Below, piece after piece: positions 11,771-21,551 of a stretch of DNA of 64,000 bases. The number at the start of each line of letters is the position of its first letter. The first letter of the stretch is position 1. Source of the stretch: Stomoxys calcitrans (taxonomy: Eukaryota > Arthropoda > Insecta > Diptera > Muscidae). Location: positions 124,347,453 to 124,411,452 of the forward strand of contig NC_081554.1 of assembly GCF_963082655.1 (NCBI RefSeq), given 5' to 3'. A model generated the notes under the pieces. That model was not told where the DNA came from and made no database searches. It worked only from the letters and a program-made list of their open reading frames with translations. The translations under genes and the position numbers were made by a program.

Positions 11771-13133
11771 TTCGCCACAATGTGGATATCATATTGGTCC
11801 TCTACTCCCAAATACCGGTCGGTTTATATTTTCATTTGGCGGGCTTTGGATATGGCGCGGCCCTCCTAAATATCCCACCCGAAAGTGGATATCTGATTCA
11901 TACTCTACTCCCAAAAACCACATTTGAGCTACATATTGCTATAGTCGGTATATATGTGTGGTTTAGTGGGAGTTTTTGTGGTGACGCGTCCGTGAAACAC
12001 TTGGCCATAAAACAGATATCAGATTTGAGCCCATTTTTGCCATAATCCACAAATATGTCCAGTCCAGTTTGAGGTGTATGCAGGGTGGGCGGCCACCCAC
12101 GCACTAACCCTTGAAATAATATCAGCATCGTGATCTACACTCAATTTTTTTTTATTTGAGCCCCAATTGTCATTGGTTAGGGGGAGTTTATGGAGAGTCG
12201 AACCCCAAACACTTGGCCTCAAAATTGGATATCCAATTCGTTCTCTACTATCAAATACTTATTATTTATTGCCGTAGTAGATACTTGAATCCTTATATCA
12301 ACATTAGATTAGAACTCTGCTGACATAGACCTATCATTTAATTCACATATAATCCCGCTCAAACTACACGTTCTATTGAAGGGTATTTAGTGGGTGGGTC
12401 GGTCCCAGACTCTGTCCTAAATGTGTATACCAGATTCGTTGTCTACTCTCAAAGACCTTTTATTTGATACCCAATTTGTGAAGTTGGACTTTGATGCCCG
12501 TTTTGGGGTTGGGGAGAAGAAAACTTGAATTAAATTCTTATAACAGATGTGTACTGAACTTCGAAAGACTTTTTATTTGATACCCATATTGTCCCAATAA
12601 GTAAATACGTCTTGTTGAGGGGTTTTGGAGGGTGGGGGAGCGCCTCAGACACCAAGGAATAAGTTTTTATATCAACTTTTTACTCTACTTTTAAGTACCT
12701 TTCATGATACCTATGTTTGGGCAGCAGTAAAAGTGTTCTGTTGGGTGGTTTTTTTGGGGGTGGGGGACACTTATGGTCGTCGTCGTCGTTGTAGCAGTGT
12801 TATACACTGAGGCGGCACCCTTGCCGATGAAGAACTCCATCGGGTCAATCCGGTACGTACAACCGGCTGCCATGGGACATGGACACTTTTGGTGATACGT
12901 TTATGCGAAGTTCGTTCTCTACTCTTAAATACCTTTCATTTGATATCCATATTATCCCAATCGGTAAACCTATCCGTTCGAGTGGGCTATTAAAATTGTA
13001 TACAAATTTCGTGTTTTTGGGGTACCATAAGGTGGCATGCAAAATTTAGTTTAAATCGGTGCACCCATCTCCGAGGTGGACAACATCTCCAAACAAACAA
13101 ACAAAGTTCAACAATTTTTTTTTATATAATAGA
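11771..13133 (-). mobile_element. Helitron-like element, minus copy with internal repeat array
   Basis: The body is a degenerate array of units of roughly 110-130 bp. Read on the minus strand, each carries a phrase close to GTATTTGGGAGTAGAATACG, then TTTGATATCC, a G-rich stretch and a pyrimidine-rich stretch. The right end at 13133 is the element's 5' terminus: on the minus strand TCTATTATATAAAAA, then TTTGTTTGTTTG, then CACCGATTTAAACTAAATTT. This matches the plan of non-autonomous Helitrons, which start with TC and have no target duplication. No Rep/helicase gene is present. Several open frames here (11782-12045, 12625-12810) are repeat by-products. Confidence 0.6.
12773..12880 (-). repeat. 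Short inserted repeat with GAC-type tail
   Basis: A GC-richer segment interrupts the Helitron array. On the minus strand it runs from CAGCCGGTTGTACGTACCGG through CCCGATGGAG and GGTGCCGCCTCAGTG to a trinucleotide tail (CGACGACGACGACC) at about 12776-12790. The tail suggests the 3' end of a retroposed element. I cannot name the family. Confidence 0.4.
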
Positions 13134-13143
13134 GAATATTTCT

Positions 13144-13685
13144 TCTATTATATAAAAATGAAAGTGTTGCGGAAGGTATTTGGAAGTTGAGTACACATCT
13201 ATTATTGAATTTGGTCCAAGGTGTCTACGGGGCCTACCCAACCCTAAAAAGCCCCAAAACGGGCATGAATGTCCAATGTAACAAAATGGGTATTAAATGA
13301 AAGTTCTTTGTGAGTTGACGTCGTCGAGTCTGGTATACACATTCCCAGACTCTGCAGTCTGGGACCGGCCCATCCACAAAATACCACTTAATAGGACTTG
13401 TAGTTCGATCGGGATAATATGGGTTCGAATTTAATGTTGATATAAAGACCCATGTATATTGGTCACGCCCTGCCGTTCAACAGGACATGTGGACCGCAAC
13501 AATAAAGGTTTCAAATAAATGGCCTTTTGGGTTCTAGCGTCGAGGGATCGACCCTCTCCTCCTAATATAAACAACACCAAACTTTCATGTAGGACGACTG
13601 AGAACATATTGTACACAAATGAAAGGACGTGTTAGAGGGCAATCCCCCTCCTCCCATCTTACCCAAAATAAAAAGGAATTAAAAA
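13144..13685 (+). mobile_element. Helitron-like fragment, plus orientation, 5' terminus
   Basis: It starts TCTATTATATAAAAATG, the same 5' terminus that the minus copy shows at 13133, so two copies lie head to head with 10 bp between them. The body holds unit-like phrases such as AACAAAATGGGTATTAAATG and GTCTGGGACCGG. It has no 3' terminus of its own before the next start at 13686. Confidence 0.5.
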
Positions 13686-15432
13686 TCTTATATATAAAAA
13701 TCAATTTGTGTTTGTTTGTGGGTTTGTTTGTATGTTTGTGTGTTCCTTATAGACTCGGAAACGGCTGAACCGATTTTCTTGAAATTTTCACAATTGGTGC
13801 ATAATGACCCCGTGGTGAAAATAGGGTACTACATTTTTTGATATCTGAAGGGGGGCGGATCCTCCCCCTTACCCAAATTTTCAGAAACGCCAGATCTCGG
13901 AGATGGGTGGTGCGATTTAAGCGAAATTTTGCGTGCTCCCATATAGTACCCTAAAAATAAAAATTTTGTATCCAAATTTCGGATGGGGTAACTATAAGAC
14001 AACAGATAAGACAACGTATCTGATATCCAATTGTCGGACCAAGTGCTAGGGGGACCACCCCAAGCCCCAAAACGCCCCCAAATCGGACATATTTACCGAC
14101 CATGGTAATATGGGACTCAAATGAAAGGTATTTGTGAGTAGAATACGAAACTGATATCCAAATGTGGGACCACGTTTCTGGGGGTCCACCCCTTCCCCAA
14201 AACACCCCCAAACTGGACTTATTTACTGACAATTGGAATATGGGGCTTAAATAAAAGGTATTTGAATGTAGAATACGAATCTGATATCCAAATATGGGAC
14301 CAAGTGTTTGTGAGGCCGTCTCTATTTGGGAGTAAACCACGTATCTGATATCAACATTAGGGACCATCTGTTTAGGGCACGTCTCACCACCATAACAACC
14401 CCCAAATAGGACGTATTTGCTCACCAAGACAATTTGGGTCTTAAAGAGAGTGGAACTAAATATTTATGGTTTTTGGGGCCAATACCCCAAACCGGAAATA
14501 TTTGCTGACTTTTGCAATAAGGAGTTTAAATGATATTAGAAAACGAATTTGATATCCAATTTTGAGACCAATGACAATATGAGGTTTAAATAAATGATAT
14601 ATAGATATGTGAGAATAGATCACGTTGCTGATATATTTCTCGGGCTTAGTGTTTGGGAGACCAACCCAATCTCCAAAACACCCCTAAATCGGGCATATTT
14701 ACCGGCCATGACAATGAGGAGGTATTGCGGGGTAGAGCAAGAATTGATACCCACTATCGGAACCAATTTTCTGTGGATCTACCCCTTTCACAAAATACCC
14801 CACAAACAGCAATTTTTTAGTGACCATCGCAATATACGGCTTAAATAAAGGTATTTGGGAGTAGAATACGAATTTGATATCTAAATGTAGGACCATGTAT
14901 TTAGGGTATCACCATTTCCCCAAAGGGTAAAAATGTTTCGACCATGCCAATATGTGGTTCTAATGAAAAGTATTTCAGATTAGAAAACGAATTTGATAAC
15001 CTATTTTGGGGTCATGTGTTTGGGGACGCCTCATCGTGTAAACTCCCCTAAGTCAGTGGAAATATGGGGTTTAAATAAATGGTATTTGAGAGAAGAGCAC
15101 GATGCTGATATTTTTCAGGGTTAAGTATCTGGGGGACCACCTCTCACTCTAAAACACCACTAAATCAGACATCATGAGAATATCGGGCTAAAATGAAGTA
15201 TTTTAAGAATGGAGTACCTTACATCCAAACTTAAATTCGTAGACCAATAAAGATTATATGGGATTCAGATAAAGGCACTTATAGTGTTAAATTATTAGTC
15301 AAGCGATATACTATTTTCGTAGCATGGTATTTCACTAAAAGATCTTTAATTGTCGAAAAAAAATATTTCAAGGAAAATTTTGCTCCATATAAAATAAAAG
15401 AAGGCGCAGCTGAGCGAGCACGGGTCAGCTTG
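13686..15432 (+). mobile_element. Helitron-like element with tandem units, near-complete
   Basis: The 5' end is TC preceded by A, then TTATATATAAAAATC, a run of TTTGTTTGTGGG-like motifs, and ACGGCTGAACCGATTTTC. A run of degenerate units follows to about 15200 (ATGGGACTCAAATGAAAGG, GAATACGAAACTGATATCC). The 3' end is AAGGCGCAGCTGAGCG, then GGGTCAGCTTG followed by T. This is a GC-rich terminal stem and a mutated CTRR end; the copy at 25390-25528 keeps CTAG. This layout is known for lepidopteran and dipteran non-autonomous Helitrons. It encodes no protein; the 158-codon frame at 13951-14427 is a repeat by-product. Confidence 0.65.
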
Positions 15433-15599
15433 TAAGATATAAAGCCCACTCAGGATAGAATAGGACATGAATAAAAGTTCTTTGGTAGAAGAGTACACTT
15501 TTGGCCCTCGAATAGGGATTGACACAGGAAGGACCTGAGGATCTTTAAAATGTGCTATCCCAAGTGGTAGCTTTGAAATATGACTATAAAAGTGATAAG

Positions 15600-16975
15600 C
15601 AATACAAATAAAATTAATTAGTGTGGATCTGAAAGAGACCCGTAGCCCTGAATGTCTTGATCACAGCTTAAAATTGCTTAAGAAATGGTGTACCGAAGCT
15701 GAACTGGTCAGCTTGTGTCCTTTACTACATCGGATTCATGTATTTCTCGGGCGTCCCTTTCTGCGCTGTCCTTGCGGATTCCAGTCTAGGACATTTCTTG
15801 CTTATCATCGCGCGATTGGCGTAGGATATGACCCAACCGTGTCCATTTTCTCTTCCCGATTTCCACATCGATAGCGGTTGTGTTTGCTCTTATTTGCAGT
15901 TCTTCATTTTAAATACGATTTGGCCAGAAAATTTGAAGTTTTTGCGTTCGCGGATGTCTGCCTGCGATCATTTATAATTTTGAGCCCAAAATAGAAAAAG
16001 TTGTCAACAACTTCAATGACATGGCCATTTAAAATGAGCGGTGTCTAGTTGGTGGATCCTATCGTCATCAATTTGGTTTTTGCTATGTTTATCTTCAGGC
16101 CTACATTGGCATCATTTTAATTTAAGCGTTCCTATTTCGCTAAAAACGGTGTGAAAAGAGTCATATATGTATTATCAGCGTAGCCGATGGCTCCCGGGAT
16201 GTCTTTTATACCCCAGCAAATGCTATAGAGTGCCTCAGCACTTATTGCTTCTAGGACACAGTCCAGTACAATTAAAAATAGCATCGGAGATAGGATGCAC
16301 CCTTGCTTTACACCTTTATCGATCCCAAAAAGTCGGCTCTCTTTTTCAATGACTGAAACACTGAAACTTCTGCATTCCTATACATCTCCCTAATTAGCGT
16401 CACGGTCTTTTGTGGGATATCCTTATTCAACAGCGTGCTTTAAATTATGCTTTGCGAAACTGTGTCAAAGGCATGCTCGAAGTCAATGAATAACAGGTAT
16501 AGGTGTGTATTATGTTCTGCTGACTGTTCAATGATTATACGCAAGGAGTTAATGTGGTTGGCACAAAGGAGTCCCGGCCTGCCTGTTCCTTCCGCAAAAT
16601 GGACTCAAGTGCCGGCAAGAACGCATGTAATTACTTTATTCAACGCGTTCAACAATATTATTCCCTCCAGTTTTTACACTGGGGGGGGGGGTCAGCCCTC
16701 TTCAGGATCGTGACCATAATTCCCTTCTCCCATTCCGAGGAAATAACAGTTGTAATGATGCCGTTGGCCTAATATTGTTACTGCTTATTTGTTTTATTGA
16801 ATCGAAAACGCCACGCATATTTCCAATATAACCCGCATTTTCGGCTTGCTCTGCTTGCATATTAAAAAATATTTGCTTATCCTTCCATGATAAAACTCCT
16901 CCTTTAGTAGTTAGGTGTTTAGCAGTTGTTTGAGTCCTTTTTACGACGATTGGGCGTAGACATAGCGTTGCCACT
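15600..16975 (-). mobile_element. LINE D: degraded reverse transcriptase
   Basis: Read on the minus strand, fragments follow reverse-transcriptase order. First comes a block at 16702-16974 (AEQAENAGYIGNMRGVFDSI). Then come YLLFIDFEHAFDTVSQSI, with the first catalytic Asp, and KAGCILSPMLFLIVLDCVLE. Next is IGYADNTYMTLF, where the usual YADD has become YADN. LKINIAKTKLM and a C-terminal piece like KRKWTRLGHILRQSRDDKQE follow. Stops and frame changes are frequent and a G10 run sits at 16681. The 3' end is near 15600. The clade is not certain; it resembles elements annotated as craniofacial-development-protein-2-like RTs. It is inactive. Confidence 0.7.
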
Positions 16976-17270
16976 TAGAGCATGTGGTTACTATCGACGT
17001 CGGCTGCGCTATAACATTGTTTGATTTTTTCCGCTTTCCAAAATATAGCATGAGGTGTTTTATTTGACGTATATACACTTTTAAAATCATAATACCATGG
17101 TCGTTGGAAATGTCGTCTTCAGGACGTGATTTGGTGTTCGGGAGCCCAAATGTGGATTGGATTCGTTTTCTACCAATACGTTTTGTTTCAATACCATATT
17201 GTGTAGACCGGCATAAATTTCGGTTTGGCGACTTCCCCATGGTACCATAAGAGCGCAAACAAAATTACTC

Positions 17271-18366
17271 TAAAAAATTTTGCATGTAGTGTTTTGTTAT
17301 GACTTCCAACAACTGTGCCAAGTACAGTCCGAATTAGAGCTGGCAAAATTTCGATGGCACTATCGTACAATCGATATTTAAACTTTTGACTGAATATCGA
17401 ATATTCAAAATAAGCAATCATACACTGAATGTAACCTTTAACATACAATGCGCCTATAGAGGGCGCAATTTTCATCCGATTAGGCTAAAATATTGTACAA
17501 TGATTTCTCTCATGACTTCCAACTGACTTTATTAACCTTGGTTTAATTTGGTCTGTGCATTAATATTGCTTCTATATAAATCGATCTCCTGATTTTTACT
17601 TCACATTTTCGCTCAAAATATAGGTGATGGGAAATTAACGATAGTATCGATACTTTGACATTAATTACAAAAACTATCGAAAACATCGAATGTTGCGGTT
17701 ATGCATAGTTAGCAAGCTTTAGTCCGAATTGGTCTGTAACCTGGTATAGCTCCCATATAACCCGATCTCCCGATTTGACTTCTTGAGCCCTTACAAGCCT
17801 AAATTGTTCTCCGATTGGGCTGATGTGGTGTTTCGTTTTGCATGTGGTATTTCGTTTTGACTTCCAACAAACGTGTTAAGTACGGTCCAAATCGGTCTAT
17901 AACCTGATATAGCTCCCATATAAATCGATCTCCTGATTCGACTTCTTGAGAATTTATATGCTGCAATTTTTGTCCGATTTGGCTGAAATTTTGAATGTAG
18001 TGTTCTGTTATGGCTTCCTGCAACTGTCCCTAGTACGGTTCAAATCGGTCTATAACCTGATCTAGCTCCCATATAAACCGATATCTGAATTTGACATCTT
18101 GATCCCTTACAAGCCGCAAATTTTGTCCGATTTGGTTTAAATTTTGCATGTCGTGTTCTGTTATAACTTCCAACAACTGCATATTCTGTTACGACTTACA
18201 AAAACTGTGTCAATTACGGTTAATCAGTCTATAACCTGATATAGTCCGTTCTCTCGACCATCCTTGTTCGGTTTCTAAAAGTTTGGCATGTAGAATAAAA
18301 TTGTGCCCTTCAAATAAATTTATTTTTTTGGGTTCCCGAGACGAACTTAGCGCGCTTTTACTTGTT
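17271..18366 (+). mobile_element. Helentron-like repeat copy, 5'-truncated
   Basis: Units at about 17750, 17910 and 18070 each carry CTGATATAGCTCCCATATAA. The 3' end at 18330-18366 reads GGGTTCCCGAGACG, AACTTAGCGCGC, TTTTACTTGTTTT, with the hairpin lost. The left part (17340-17700) is interrupted by AT-rich non-unit sequence. Confidence 0.7.
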
Positions 18367-18602
18367 TTAAAATAGATTGTGCGCATTGAAGAGGATGCCA
18401 AATTTAATTTAATGTTGTAACATATTTTAACCCAAATTTTTTCCAATCATAATCAGATCTAATTTTGTAGTTCTCTTTCAGAGTATATTTGGATTTATTT
18501 CGATTTTATGATACACAACTAACTAATGATTTTTGTCATTAGACGTACTTATGGCGCAATTTTAAAAATTGTCAATTTCCGAGTTTACCATCCTCCCATC
18601 AC

Positions 18603-18710
18603 TATTTATACCCATCACCATAGGATGGGGGTATACTAATCTAGTCATTCCGTTTGTAACACCTCGAAATACTGATCTAAGATCCCTTAAAGTATACATA
18701 CAAACACAAA
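18603..18710 (+). repeat. Helentron-like 5'-end fragment
   Basis: It contains TTTATACCCATCACCATAGG, the family 5' terminus, then GGGGTATACTAATCTAG, CATTCCGTTTGTAACACC and AAAGTATACATAC. It stops abruptly before the GTCY tract. Confidence 0.65.
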
Positions 18711-19240
18711 AACACTTTTGCCATAGAACGGGTTTGATTATACACCAAAAGAATGGTACTTTTACCGTGGGCGAAGTTGCTAAAGGGTTTACAATAATAA
18801 AGTCAGTTAAATTCGATAATACTACGTTTATGGCTAACGTTTCATACGTTGAGGCGAAACGTTACAATAGAAGAAAAACTTGGTAATAAAAGTATTTTGA
18901 TTCTCGTAAAATGTGTCAAATGTTTTATTTTTTTTGCGTGTACCTGCATGTATATCGCAAATTGTATTAACTTCAATTAAATTAAATTAAGTGGAAATTA
19001 ACATTCATTCTGAACATGTTGGTAGTATTTCCTAATTGTTCGCTTAATTGTTGCTAATATTTCTGGTTTCGTCATTTTACCGTTAAGCGTTGTTTAACGT
19101 TGTACGCCTCCATCATAATTATCAATAATATGTCAAAGCACAATTACGAATCTTTCGGCCTTTTAATCATTCAAAACCTTTTTACGACCCAAATATCGTT
19201 GGGTCCTATTTTTCAATCAATGAAGAATCGCATTAAGGTG
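18711..19240. other. Repeat-poor stretch without assigned gene
   Basis: No transposon landmark was recognised. The 105-codon frame at 18569-18886 begins inside the repeat fragment and has no identifiable domain, so I do not call it a gene. Confidence 0.35.
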
Positions 19241-19468
19241 TTACAGTTTTAATTGCAATTGAATTACATTCGCTGAGATGAATGAATCGTTAGCCAAGCA
19301 AGCCACAAGTGGGTGATCACTCATCACCTTCCGAATTTGCCATGGTGTGCATTTGTGTTTATGTAACATTGTGGACTGAATGGAAACAGTTGAAGAGTCA
19401 TCACTAACATCATCAGGTCCGATGCCTATATCATTATGATCAAAAGCACCATGGTTGTGCTGCATCAT
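19241..19468 (-). CDS. Small hypothetical reading frame divergent from the cuticle gene
   Basis: A 75-codon frame starts MMQHNHGAFDHNDIGIGPDD, continues through an acidic/serine stretch (DVSDDSSTVSIQST) and a basic HKHKCTPWQIRKV segment, and stops in TAA. Its composition is balanced and more gene-like than the repeat frames around it, and it lies in one of the few repeat-poor islands. It faces away from the cuticle gene, with about 100 bp between its start and that gene's TATA box. I recognise no domain and see no TATA box or polyA signal of its own. It may be a small gene, a piece of a spliced exon, or chance. Confidence 0.22.
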   Translation of the reverse strand: MMQHNHGAFDHNDIGIGPDDVSDDSSTVSIQSTMLHKHKCTPWQIRKVMSDHPLVACLANDSFISANVIQLQLKL

Positions 19469-19565
19469 AGTGCCAGTTGACCAGCCCCACCAAAGTTAGC
19501 CAAGTGAGAATAAGAAAAAAAGGCCCACCAAAGAAAAAACGTCGACAAGAAAAAACGTGTGTCAA

Positions 19566-19573
19566 TATAAAAA
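19566..19573 (+). promoter_or_regulatory. TATA box of the cuticle gene
   Basis: TATAAAAA lies 114 bp before the start codon. A transcription start would be expected about 30 bp downstream, near 19595, giving a short leader of roughly 85 nt. Strong TATA boxes are usual in insect cuticle genes. Confidence 0.6.
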
Positions 19574-19679
19574 TCAACGCCCTTCCATCATAAGAGTGTA
19601 GTGCAACTAAAAGTGTACTAGAGTAAGGAACAAATTTCGTAGCAATTTTCAGGACTTCTGCTTACCAAACAAAAAGGAT

Positions 19680-20622
19680 ATGGCTTTCAGGGTATGCCTA
19701 AATGTCTTTAATATTACTAATACTCATATTCAGTAACTGTACTTAATTTCAGTTTGTAGCAGCTTTGTGCTTGGTGAGTTTGGCAGCTGCCGGGGATTAT
19801 GAATACAACAAGCCTGCTAACAGTTATGACGTCCACTCAAGTAATGATAACCAACAACACAATACGGCAGCTCCCACCCAGAATCCTTCACACGATGCTC
19901 AGTCTTACGGCAATAGCATTGACAATAATGTCAGCGATTATCAAAATTCACACACCCAATCTAATACCAGATCATATAACGAAGGTTCCTCCTACTCTGC
20001 AGCTGGTAATTATCAGGCAGTGAAGACACCTGCCATTGTACAACAACAATACAATAACTTGGACTACAACAACTATGACGCTGCAGACTATTTTGGTCCT
20101 GCCAAATACGAGTACACATATGATGTCAACGATGCCTCAACAGGTGACATCAAGTCCCATACTGAATCTCGGGATGGTTACAATGTTCGTGGTGTCTACA
20201 GTTTGGTAGATCCCGATGGCTACAAGCGCACCGTTACCTACACCGTTGACAGTGTCAATGGCTTCAATGCTGTTGTCAATCGTGAACCAATAGCCATAAA
20301 ATTGGCCACTCCAGTAGCTGCTTTCAAATCAATAACTGTACCTGCAGCAGAGTTGCCAATTTCATCATCATCACCGGCATTAGCCTCCACAGCTGTTGTG
20401 AATTCCAGCCACGAAGTTCAAACGAACGTTCCTGTTACCACTTCGCCAAGAGACAGCTACAGTTCTGCACCAACAACCAGGGAGAGTTATACCTCGACTT
20501 CAGTATCTAGGGATAGCTATACCTCGCCGCCAACAGCCAGGGATAGCTATACCTCGCCACCAACAGTCAGAGATAGCTATTCTTCGCCCCCCGCTTCGGA
20601 TGGTACTGGCCCCTATGCATAA
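19680..20622 (+). CDS. RR-2 type cuticular protein (CPR family)
   Basis: The CDS joins 19680-19691 and 19753-20622, giving 293 residues. The 12-nt first coding exon (MAFR) ends at a GTATGC donor and the second starts after TTTCAG; a tiny first exon interrupting the signal peptide is typical of insect cuticle genes. The joined N-terminus MAFRFVAALCLVSLAAAG is a good secretion signal. Residues about 18-110 are rich in Asn, Gln, Ser and Tyr. Residues about 121-183 form the Rebers-Riddiford chitin-binding domain: YEYTYDVNDASTGDIKSHTE, GYNVRGVYSLVDPDGYKRTV, YT.D..NGFNAVV. This is the RR-2 form, associated in the family with harder cuticle. Residues 237-286 are five decapeptides of the type RDSYTSPPTA. 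The product should be secreted into the procuticle and bind chitin. It stands alone here, though such genes often cluster. The exact orthologue is not assigned. Confidence 0.93.
19692..19752 (+). other. 61-bp intron of the cuticle gene
   Basis: The donor is GTATGC and the acceptor AATTTCAG. The intron is phase 0, between codons 4 and 5. Splicing is needed to supply the start codon and complete the signal peptide. Confidence 0.85.
20449..20598 (+). repeat. Five in-frame 30-bp repeats in the cuticle gene
   Basis: Five consecutive 30-bp units encode decapeptides R(D/E)SY(S/T)S followed by a variable PPT-like tail. The third and fourth units are nearly identical in DNA (GGGATAGCTATACCTCG), which suggests recent duplication. 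Tyr sites in such repeats may take part in cross-linking. Confidence 0.85.
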
Positions 20623-20723
20623 GTAAATCACATTGCACTATTTGATGTCATTGTAAAATTCCATTATCTCATTGCCTCGTTCTAATCATTTAACAATGCA
20701 ACTAAATATTAAGGAAAATTGTT

Positions 20724-20729
20724 AATAAA
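20724..20729 (+). terminator. Polyadenylation signal of the cuticle gene
   Basis: AATAAA lies 102 nt after the stop codon and is followed by a T/G-containing stretch. It sits just before the repeat DNA that starts at 20955. Confidence 0.7.
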
Positions 20730-20954
20730 ACATATAGTGTTGCCCCCTATATTTAACGTTCGATCGCCATTTAGTCGGAGGCTATGTTTTCATGTAAAAG
20801 TCACTTCGTTCTTGGTAAAACTTTAAGGAACTTCGGCTGATAGGTATTTTGGGCGAAACCTGAAAACTTCTGTTAAGCCACCAATGATTCGTTTACAGCA
20901 AAATATAGTTTGTTACACGAAAATATGATTCGTTTGACTTGCTCATCTCTCGTT

Positions 20955-21540
20955 ATACCCACGACAATAGGATGGGGTTATACTAATCTAGTCATTCCGT
21001 TTGTAACACTTGGAAATACTTATCTGCGACCCCACAAAGTATATTTATTCTTGATCGTCTCGACATTCTGAGTCAATCTAGCCATGTCCGTCTGTCCCTC
21101 CGTTTGCCGAAATCACTATAGCGGTAAATCGCGAAAAGCTAGCAGCTTGAAATTTTGCACAGTTACTTATCAATGTAGATTGTTACGGATTGAAAATAGG
21201 TTAGATTTGGTTCAGATTTGGATATAGCTCCCATATAAACCGATTTGACATCTTGGGCACTTGCAAGGCACGATTACAAGCCAATGTCCGATTTGGCTAA
21301 AATTTTTCGCGTAGCGTTCTTTTACGACTTCCAACATCTAGGCCAAGTACGGTCCAACTCGGTATGTAACCTGATATAGCTCCCATGTAAACCAATCTTC
21401 CGAATTGATATATTGGGACGTTGGAAGCCGCAATTTTGGTCCGATTTGTCTAAATTTATTTATTTTGTGTACATTTTTAGCCAAATCACATTTTTATTCC
21501 TACCATTTTGTCATTCCGTTTGCAACACATCGAAATATCC
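20955..21540 (+). mobile_element. Helentron-like repeat, 5' part
   Basis: The 5' terminus (TATACCCACGACAATAGG, then GGGTTATACTAATCTAG) is followed by TAGCCATGTCCGTCTGTCC, the GTCY tract, and two units. At about 21490-21540 a second partial 5' end (ATTCCGTTTGCAACACATCG) appears. The sequence then gives way to the minus copy at 21552. The 3' end of this plus copy may be the fragment at 22895-22989, which would make the minus copy nested inside it. Confidence 0.65.
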
Positions 21541-21551
21541 ATAATAATAAT

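Noticed and set aside
13951..14427. 158-codon open frame on the minus strand
   Set aside because: It lies wholly inside the Helitron unit array; the peptide repeats the unit's period and has no domain.
16681..16690. Poly-G run as a regulatory element
   Set aside because: It sits in the decayed LINE D coding region and is best seen as a homopolymer expansion or sequencing artefact.
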